DNA of 9,815 bases, taken from NCBI GenBank assembly GCA_910587305.1, contig CAJUKV010000083.1:1-9815 (forward strand), read 5' to 3'. Origin of the DNA: an uncultured Lachnospiraceae bacterium. Lineage in GTDB: Bacteria; Bacillota; Clostridia; Lachnospirales; Lachnospiraceae. The notes beneath the pieces were generated by a model. It was given only the letters and a program-made list of their open reading frames with translations. It did not search any database and was not told the origin of the DNA. Shown piece by piece: positions 1-5,296 of this stretch (positions within the stretch are counted from its first letter, which is position 1; each line of letters begins with the position of its first letter). The position numbers were made by a program, and so were the translations under genes.

Positions 1-541
1 AAAAGCCTTGAAAAATAGGGAAAGTTCTATAAATTCATCTGCAAATCCCGATTTGAGAATTACGAACTTCAACGGCTTGTTGACTGCCGCCAACCGAAAT
101 GCTAAAACGAAACTCTCCGGAACTCATGCGCCCGCTCACGGTAGGAACGAGGTTTTCGTCCTCAAGAAAATCTTCAAGAATACCGCAGGCATTTGCACAG
201 TTAAGTGCGATGGCCTCACTTACAATGTACTGCGGCAGAAGGCTTTGAATGCCTGATGGCAAACTGACCCTTTGATATTCAAGTGCGCACCTCTCAAAAT
301 CGTGATACGCTGAAAACCTTGCTATAACATAATCTCCACGTGTTACAGGCAGGATGGCAAGATTGTTATTTCGAAAGATTGACGGGAGATTAACCCTATG
401 GTCGAATTTCGTCATCAGCCGTGGCTCACGCTCGGCTTTGATTTGGTCAGCAGTAATCCGGAACATTCCGGCTTTTGAAATTTCATTAAGTATATTATGA
501 CGGGCAAATAAGGTTTCCCATGCAGTATCATTCAATCCCAT
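1..541 (-). pseudogene. Type II restriction endonuclease-like protein, N-terminal part, frameshifted
   Basis: The open frame runs from the ATG at 541 to a TGA at 35-37 (168 aa). It resembles, from memory, a family of type II restriction enzymes found next to Dam-like methyltransferases. Landmarks are the N-terminal NDTAWETLF segment (residues 4-12), RLMTKFDHRVNLPSIF (41-56), LPVTRGDYVI (64-73) and SGRMSSGEF (136-144). In that family the NSQI segment (161-164) is followed by the acidic catalytic part, which the stop removes here. A neighbouring frame stays open from about position 60 to the window edge and reads SGFADEFIELSLFFKAF, which looks like the displaced continuation. A small indel near positions 45-55 is therefore likely. 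The start has an AGGA 3-4 bases upstream and lies inside the 3' end of the methyltransferase gene, so the two are probably translationally coupled. If the break is real, cleavage activity is probably lost. A sequencing error or a natural short form is possible. Confidence 0.
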
Positions 542-1370
542 AGTTCCTGATTAAAACTTCCTCGACAGCTCCTCGCTTGCTTGCATCGGAGTTTATTGCT
601 CTTTTAGCATGAACGATTTCAACAGTGTATCCGGTGTACAGTTCCCTGATAAACTGTGTTGCAGAATTGGAGAGCAAAAATCGCACCCCGCGTGCTGCCA
701 ACGCATCGCAACAGCGCTTAAGCCTCTCCTGCTCCTCCCGGCCAAAGCCGCCCCGATTGTAGCCGGTAAAACTGGCCGTATCCGAAACAGGGTCATAGGG
801 AGGGTCAAGATAAACAAAACCGCCCTTTGGTACCCGCCTAAGCACTTCCTCAAAGTCCATATGAAAGAGTTGAATATTGTTTGCGGTTAAATACTTGTTT
901 ACTGATCTCAAAACAGGGGCGTTTACAATATTTGGATTTTTGTAATGTCCAAAAGGGGAATTAAACTCCCCCGATGCATTTACCCGAAAAAGTCCGTTGT
1001 AGCAGGTCTTGTTCAGGTAGATAATTCGAGAAGCGCGTTCAACGGAGGACATTTTACGATAAGCTTCTTTGTCACGGTCTAAATCTCGAATTTTATAAAA
1101 ATACTCTGCCGTATTTTCGTGCTGTTCTAATGCTGCAATCAAAAGTTCTACATCATCACGGATAACCTCATAAACGAGCATCAGGTCAGCATTGAGATCG
1201 TTGACAATGGCGTTTTTTGGCTGGAGAGAAAACAAGACGGCCCCTCCGCCCAAAAAAGGTTCGCAATAGGTAGTAATCCGTTTGGGAAGTCGAGGAGTAA
1301 TCTCATCAAGGAGTTGCCGCTTGCCCCCAACCCACTTTACAACTGGTGCCGCTAATTTGTCCTTTGCCAT
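528..1370 (-). CDS. Dam/DpnM-type DNA adenine-N6 methyltransferase (D12 class)
   Basis: This enzyme transfers a methyl group from S-adenosylmethionine to N6 of adenine in a short DNA site. By family resemblance to DpnM, MboI and Dam the site may be GATC, but that is inference. Residues are numbered from the GTG at 1379. The KWVGGKRQLL segment is at 15-24, the SAM-binding EPFLGGGAVLF at 40-50, the conserved YLNKTCYNGLFRVN block at 121-134, and the catalytic DPPY at 192-195, followed by the typical TASFTGYNRGGF stretch. All key motifs are intact and the length is normal. The GTG at 1379 would give 283 aa, but GGGGG at 1379-1383 sits 8 bases before the ATG at 1370, so I prefer the ATG (280 aa). 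The stop overlaps the downstream endonuclease gene by 14 bp, the usual arrangement of a restriction-modification pair. With the endonuclease broken it may act as an orphan methyltransferase. Confidence 0.93.
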   Translation of the reverse strand: MAKDKLAAPVVKWVGGKRQLLDEITPRLPKRITTYCEPFLGGGAVLFSLQPKNAIVNDLNADLMLVYEVIRDDVELLIAALEQHENTAEYFYKIRDLDRDKEAYRKMSSVERASRIIYLNKTCYNGLFRVNASGEFNSPFGHYKNPNIVNAPVLRSVNKYLTANNIQLFHMDFEEVLRRVPKGGFVYLDPPYDPVSDTASFTGYNRGGFGREEQERLKRCCDALAARGVRFLLSNSATQFIRELYTGYTVEIVHAKRAINSDASKRGAVEEVLIRNYGIE

Positions 1371-1382
1371 TGCACTCACCCC

Positions 1383-1463
1383 CTATCCACGATATACATT
1401 CTCTTTTGTTTTAACATAAGCAGCTTGATTTCGCAATCATTTTTTTGCCATATTCTATCCACG
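1383..1463. repeat. Pair of CTATCCACG direct repeats flanking the methyltransferase promoter
   Basis: The nonamer CTATCCACG occurs at 1383-1391 and 1455-1463, exactly 72 bp apart. Each copy is followed 2-3 bases later by ATACAT or ATGTAT. One copy lies next to the methyltransferase ribosome binding site and the other upstream of the candidate -35 box. The placement suits an operator pair, but no regulator gene is visible. Confidence 0.4.
1408..1436 (-). promoter_or_regulatory. Possible promoter of the methyltransferase gene
   Basis: On the minus strand, TTGCGA (1431-1436) and TAAAAC (1408-1413) are separated by 17 bases. A TG one base before the -10 box makes it an extended -10 type. Each box matches the consensus at only 4 of 6 positions. 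The predicted transcript starts about 30 bases before the ATG at 1370. This is a weak call. Confidence 0.35.
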
Positions 1464-1566
1464 GAAATGTATGGGTTGAGTGAAATATCCTTGACAAATC
1501 CCGTCTTGAATGGTTATGCTGTTTCTTTCTCCCTGCATTCGTTATTTTGGCGCAATCTCTCATGTT

Positions 1567-2727
1567 TCAGGCCGCGGAGGACATTTTATTTAAAGGATAA
1601 GTTAAAAGAAAGGAGCATATGCCCAGCACGGCAACACAGCCAAGTGTAATGTTAAAGCCAATACGCTCGCTGAAAAATCCGGCCACCACCGGAATCAGCA
1701 TGGAGGATGCGCCGGTAAAAATACTCAGTGCAATCAATTGGCTGCTGCTTTTCAGTTTTTCAGGCGCAATCTCTAAAATCAGCATTTTGGAGGCGACGAG
1801 AATAATCGGGGTGGAAAACAATTGGAGAACGCTGCCGCCTATAATGAGAGCCGGATTTTTGGCCATGGCAAATAGAACAAACTGGATCGTTAACATAACG
1901 GAACTTAAGCGGAGCAGTTTTAAGCCGCTGAATCTGGCAAGGAGATAAGCGCCTGTGAGATAAGTGGGTATTTCCAATAAAGACTGCAAAGACCACTTCA
2001 TGGAAATTTGCGCATCCGACGCATGAAGATCAATCATTTTATCAATCACGGTACAGTTATTTGCAATCACCATAGAGTACATCAGAAACAGGATAAGGAT
2101 GAGCAGTACATACCGCCTGTTTTTCATTAATTGCTTAAAATCGTCCGCTGTCAGTTTGCTTTTTTCCGCTATCCGGTCAATATCGGGCAAAACGGCGAGG
2201 TTTAGCAGCGACAGTACGGTAATTATGATGATACTGATTCCAAGCCCCCGATAGGAATAAAGGCTGATGATGTAGGACGCCGCCATACTGCCGACCGCCC
2301 ATCCAATAGACCCAAAGGCTTTGATAAAGGACAAATTCCTGCGGATTTCCTCGCAGCATCCCAAAACCCATGTGTCATATAAGCCGCAGCAGGAATTGAG
2401 CAGGCCGCCAGAGAGGGAAACCAACACAAAGTAAACGGCAATCGCCGCATTTTGGGTCGAAAAAAGGATGGCGGAAGCAATTCCATAAACACACAGACAG
2501 ACAACGACAATCTTTTTCATAGTCTGATAACGGTCTGATAAAATTCCAAACAACAATTGCATGATAATGGTAGCGGCCGCATACCCGGACAGGATAATCC
2601 CCCGTTGAAATGCGGAGTAGCCTATTTCCGATAAATAAGGAGTAAATTTTGTGGATGAGAAAGAAAATATCCCATAAGAAAGGATATAAAAAATAATGAA
2701 ATGAAGTTTATAATTACTTTTCATCAT
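1567..2727 (-). CDS. MFS transporter, 12 transmembrane helices, LacY/MFS_1-like
   Basis: This is a 386-aa integral membrane protein with about twelve hydrophobic segments, the usual size for a major facilitator superfamily carrier. The loop between helices 2 and 3 carries a motif-A-like GILSDRYQTMKK (61-72). The FIKAFGSIGWAVGS stretch (134-147) resembles the helix-5 region of LacY-like symporters. A hydrophilic central loop (about 181-205) separates the two six-helix halves. The substrate cannot be told from the sequence; sugar, nucleoside or drug transport are all possible. Two start codons are adjacent (2727 and 2724). GGAGG lies 4 bases before the first and 7 before the second, so the second may be preferred. 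The gene has its own good promoter and ends 187 bp before the methyltransferase gene. I see no clear intrinsic terminator after it. There is no evident functional link with the restriction-modification genes. Confidence 0.9.
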   Translation of the reverse strand: MMKSNYKLHFIIFYILSYGIFSFSSTKFTPYLSEIGYSAFQRGIILSGYAAATIIMQLLFGILSDRYQTMKKIVVVCLCVYGIASAILFSTQNAAIAVYFVLVSLSGGLLNSCCGLYDTWVLGCCEEIRRNLSFIKAFGSIGWAVGSMAASYIISLYSYRGLGISIIIITVLSLLNLAVLPDIDRIAEKSKLTADDFKQLMKNRRYVLLILILFLMYSMVIANNCTVIDKMIDLHASDAQISMKWSLQSLLEIPTYLTGAYLLARFSGLKLLRLSSVMLTIQFVLFAMAKNPALIIGGSVLQLFSTPIILVASKMLILEIAPEKLKSSSQLIALSIFTGASSMLIPVVAGFFSERIGFNITLGCVAVLGICSFLLTYPLNKMSSAA

Positions 2728-2780
2728 GATACCTCCGGCACACTACGGACCTTATGGGCGCAAATTTTGTCTGATAATTT

Positions 2781-2809
2781 ATTATATATTTTTAAGGGGA
2801 TTTTGTCTA
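2781..2809 (-). promoter_or_regulatory. Sigma-A-type promoter of the MFS transporter gene
   Basis: On the minus strand, TAGACA (2804-2809) is followed after 17 bases by a perfect TATAAT (2781-2786). Transcription would start near 2774, giving a leader of about 47 nt with GGAGG near its end. The nonamer ATTTTGTCT (plus-strand reading) occurs at 2800-2808 over the -35 box and again at 2764-2772 near the start site. Confidence 0.75.
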
Positions 2810-2832
2810 TTTCAAAATTATTTTATAAAAGC

Positions 2833-3012
2833 CCGGAGCGTGTCTGAAAATTCATTCCCACCATCCGCACGCCCCGCCTGGCGCAATTTTTGAACCGGAT
2901 TCAGTCAACGTAGCCTGTACGCCTGCTTCATTTGGTCAGAGCATTTATGCTCTTAAACTCCCACAGATTGCGACGCACATCCGGCAGAAAGCATTTTTCA
3001 AACACGCTCCGG
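2833..3012. mobile_element. Putative 180-bp MITE with 18-bp terminal inverted repeats
   Basis: The left end CCGGAGCGTGTCTGAAAA (2833-2850) matches the reverse complement of the right end (2995-3012) at 17 of 18 positions; the single difference is C versus T. The 180 bp between the outer edges has no convincing coding frame, so the element would be non-autonomous and moved by a transposase elsewhere. It holds a small hairpin, GAGCAT-TT-ATGCTC, at 2939-2952. No convincing target-site duplication is visible. It sits between two divergent promoters without covering either. The ends remind me of some IS5-superfamily elements, but that is memory and unverified. Confidence 0.6.
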
Positions 3013-3042
3013 CAGAGGATTGGGTTATCCGGTTTGTTTTTA

Positions 3043-3071
3043 TGGACAATCAAAGGTAAAAACGATATAAT
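3043..3071 (+). promoter_or_regulatory. Sigma-A-type promoter of the SPFH/Tim44-like/pcrA operon
   Basis: TGGACA (3043-3048) is followed after 17 bases by a perfect TATAAT (3066-3071). Transcription should start near 3078, about 60 nt before the ATG at 3138. The promoter lies 30 bp outside the right end of the putative MITE. Confidence 0.75.
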
Positions 3072-3076
3072 AAAAA

Positions 3077-3108
3077 GCATGAAAAACAGGCATTCTTTTT
3101 CCGGATGC
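3077..3108 (+). promoter_or_regulatory. Possible hairpin at the 5' end of the operon leader
   Basis: GCAT-GAAAAA (3077-3086) can pair with TTTTTC and ATGC (3096-3101 and 3105-3108), with a 9-nt loop and a 3-nt CGG bulge. It would begin at the predicted transcription start, where hairpins often protect mRNA from decay. It is mostly A-U pairs, so its stability is modest. Confidence 0.3.
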
Positions 3109-3137
3109 AACTGTCAAAAATTAAGGAGGATAAGGTA

Positions 3138-4505
3138 ATGGGCTTAATCAGGAGTATTGTTGCGGCGGCAGGCAGCGGTATGGCGGATCAGTGGAGAGAG
3201 TACTTTTATTGCGATTCGTTAGAGACAAATGTCTTAGTGACAAAGGGCAAAAAGCGTACCAATAAAAGGAGCGCCGGCAACAATAAAGGAGAGGAAAATA
3301 TTATTTCCAACGGTTCTGTGATTGCTGTCAATGAGGGACAGTGTATGATTATCGTAGACCAGGGGAAAATCGTGGAATTTTGTGCGGAGGCAGGGGAATT
3401 TACATATGACACATCCTCTGAGCCCAGCTTGTTTTACGGAAATTTAGGCGAAAATCTTACGAAAACATTTGCTATGGTGGGCAAGCGTTTTACTTTTGCC
3501 GGGGATACCGCAAAGGATCAGAGGATTTACTTTTTCAACACCAAAGAGATTATGGGAAATAAGTACGGCACGGCCAATCCGGTCCCTTTCCGCGTGGTAG
3601 ATGAAAATATTGGTCTGGATATCGATATTTCGTTACGGTGCAACGGCGAGTATTCTTATAAGATCGTAGATCCTCTTTTATTTTATACGAACGTATGCGG
3701 CAACGTGGTGGAAGATTACGAGAGAGAAAAGCTTGACAGCCAGTTAAAGGCGGAGCTTATGACGGCCCTGCAGCCTGCTTTTGCAAGAATTTCCGCTATG
3801 GGTATCCGCTATAGTGCGGTTCCCGCCCATACGCAGGAGCTTTCGGAGGCTTTAAACGACATTCTTTCGGCAAAATGGTCCGAGCTGAGGGGAATTGAAA
3901 TCGTATCCTTTGGCGTGAATGCAATTAAGGCGTCTGCGGAAGATGAGGCAATGATCAAGGAGCTGCAAAAGAGCGCGGTTTTACGCAACCCCAATATGGC
4001 GGCGGCAACTCTGGTGGGAGCGCAGGCGGAAGCTATGAAATCGGCAGCTTCCAACACGTCTACCGGTCCCATGATGGCCTTTGCCGGAATGAACATGGCG
4101 ACGCAGGCAGGAGGAATGAACGCGCAGCAATTGTTCCAGATGGGACAGCAGGCGGCGCCTGCACCGTCACCGGCTGCGGCATCCGCGCCTTCATCTGCTG
4201 CGCCCGGAGCGGGAGCGGCGGCGAAGACGGAGGCCGGATGGGAATGCAGCTGCGGAAAGAAAGGCAATACCGGTAAGTTCTGCTCCGAATGCGGGGCGCA
4301 AAAGCCCGCCGCACAAGGGTGGACATGTGCCTGCGGCGCGGTAAACAAAGGGAAATTCTGCAGTGAGTGCGGAGCGAAAAAGCCTGCCGGCGAGCCTTTA
4401 TATAAGTGTGATAAATGTGGATGGGAGCCGGAAGATCCGAAGAATCCTCCCAAATTCTGTCCGGAATGCGGCGACCCTTTTAATGATGATGATATTTTGA
4501 AATAG
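3138..4505 (+). CDS. SPFH-domain protein with three C-terminal zinc ribbons (YdjI-like)
   Basis: The predicted protein has 455 aa from the ATG at 3138, which follows AAGGAGG (3123-3129) by 8 bases; a longer in-frame start at 3105 lacks such a site. The N-terminus (MGLIRSIVAAAGSGMADQW, then REYFYCDSL) is typical of YdjI-like, 'virion core protein'-type SPFH proteins. The SPFH fold covers about residues 30-265. An Ala/Gln/Pro-rich linker follows (about 285-366). Three zinc ribbons come last, with cysteines 370/372/382/385, 397/399/408/411 and 424/427/441/444; the first two look like an internal duplication. SPFH proteins form membrane-associated oligomeric scaffolds. In Bacillus subtilis YdjI is reported to work with YdjG, YdjH and the PspA homologue YdjF in envelope stress. 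No PspA or YdjG gene is in the window, but a YdjH-like gene follows after 22 bp. The exact role here is unknown. Confidence 0.88.
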   Translation: MGLIRSIVAAAGSGMADQWREYFYCDSLETNVLVTKGKKRTNKRSAGNNKGEENIISNGSVIAVNEGQCMIIVDQGKIVEFCAEAGEFTYDTSSEPSLFYGNLGENLTKTFAMVGKRFTFAGDTAKDQRIYFFNTKEIMGNKYGTANPVPFRVVDENIGLDIDISLRCNGEYSYKIVDPLLFYTNVCGNVVEDYEREKLDSQLKAELMTALQPAFARISAMGIRYSAVPAHTQELSEALNDILSAKWSELRGIEIVSFGVNAIKASAEDEAMIKELQKSAVLRNPNMAAATLVGAQAEAMKSAASNTSTGPMMAFAGMNMATQAGGMNAQQLFQMGQQAAPAPSPAAASAPSSAAPGAGAAAKTEAGWECSCGKKGNTGKFCSECGAQKPAAQGWTCACGAVNKGKFCSECGAKKPAGEPLYKCDKCGWEPEDPKNPPKFCPECGDPFNDDDILK

Positions 4506-4527
4506 TTCATAACAAGGATTCAAAAGT

Positions 4528-5283
4528 ATGAGCGTAGTTTTGATAGGAATTATCGTGATACTGGTTTTACTGCTGATTGTAATTGGCAGTGTGGGTATTG
4601 CAGTCTTGCGTGTGAAACGCGCGGCTCAAAAAGCCTTTGGAACTTCCGATATCCATGAGGGAATCAGACAGATTGAACAGGAATATGCCATGACGCCGAA
4701 ATCAATTTCGGCGATGACAAGCCTGTATCTGCCTAAAATAAAGCTGGATTTTCCTGAATTTCAATATGATGAAATGAAGGTCAGGGCGGAAAATGCCCTG
4801 ACCTCTTATCTGATTGCGGTTGACAGGATGAATCCGGGGGCACTAAAAGAGGGGAATAAGGAGCTTTCCGACAAGCTGGAAATGCGGATTCAAATGTTGC
4901 GTGGAGCAGGCAGACGGGAACACTACAAAAGTATTAAGCTTCACAGGACGGAGCTGTGCGATTATAAAAAGAGAAATGGCAGATGTATTATTACTTTCCA
5001 AAGCGCCATCCAATACTACCATACAATAACGGACGAGTCCGGAAAAATTCTTGGGGGACGCAGCGATATGCCGACGCAGTCCAGATACAATACGGACGTT
5101 ATTTATATACAGGACAGAGACAAAGTGGAGGATGAAAGAGATTTATCCCTTGGACTTAACTGCCCCAACTGCGGCGCGCCCATATCGGGAACCGGGAGTA
5201 AGGTATGCGAATATTGTGGGACGCCGGTGGTTGAAATCAATATTCACGCATGGACATTCAGTGATATCAGGGAATTGAAATAA
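4528..5283 (+). CDS. Membrane-anchored Tim44-like protein with a zinc ribbon (YdjH-like)
   Basis: This 251-aa protein has one N-terminal transmembrane helix (about residues 3-27) followed by positive residues (KRAAQK), so the rest is probably cytoplasmic. Residues about 50-200 resemble a Tim44-like/NTF2-like alpha+beta domain. A single zinc ribbon ends the protein, with cysteines 212, 215, 227 and 230 (CPNC and CEYC). Length and architecture fit YdjH of Bacillus subtilis, a membrane partner of the SPFH protein YdjI. The start has AAGGA 9 bases upstream, the preceding gene ends 22 bp before it and pcrA begins 13 bp after it, so all three are probably one transcript. A likely job is to hold the upstream SPFH protein at the membrane, which is inference from the Bacillus system. 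I know of no enzymatic activity for the family. Confidence 0.78.
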   Translation: MSVVLIGIIVILVLLLIVIGSVGIAVLRVKRAAQKAFGTSDIHEGIRQIEQEYAMTPKSISAMTSLYLPKIKLDFPEFQYDEMKVRAENALTSYLIAVDRMNPGALKEGNKELSDKLEMRIQMLRGAGRREHYKSIKLHRTELCDYKKRNGRCIITFQSAIQYYHTITDESGKILGGRSDMPTQSRYNTDVIYIQDRDKVEDERDLSLGLNCPNCGAPISGTGSKVCEYCGTPVVEINIHAWTFSDIRELK

Positions 5284-5296
5284 CAGGAGTTTTTAA

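Noticed and set aside
1619..1948. 109-codon plus-strand frame preceded by AGGAG
   Set aside because: It is fully antisense to the MFS transporter, the AGGAG is only 3 bases from the ATG, and the product resembles no family I know.
2928..3138. 60- and 68-codon frames on either strand over the right part of the inverted-repeat element
   Set aside because: They cross the terminal repeat and the operon promoter and have no transposase-like motifs; best read as chance frames.
3809..4510. 233-codon minus-strand open frame
   Set aside because: It lies antisense to the end of the SPFH gene; its Pro/Ser/His-rich content mirrors the Ala-rich linker and zinc ribbons of the real protein.
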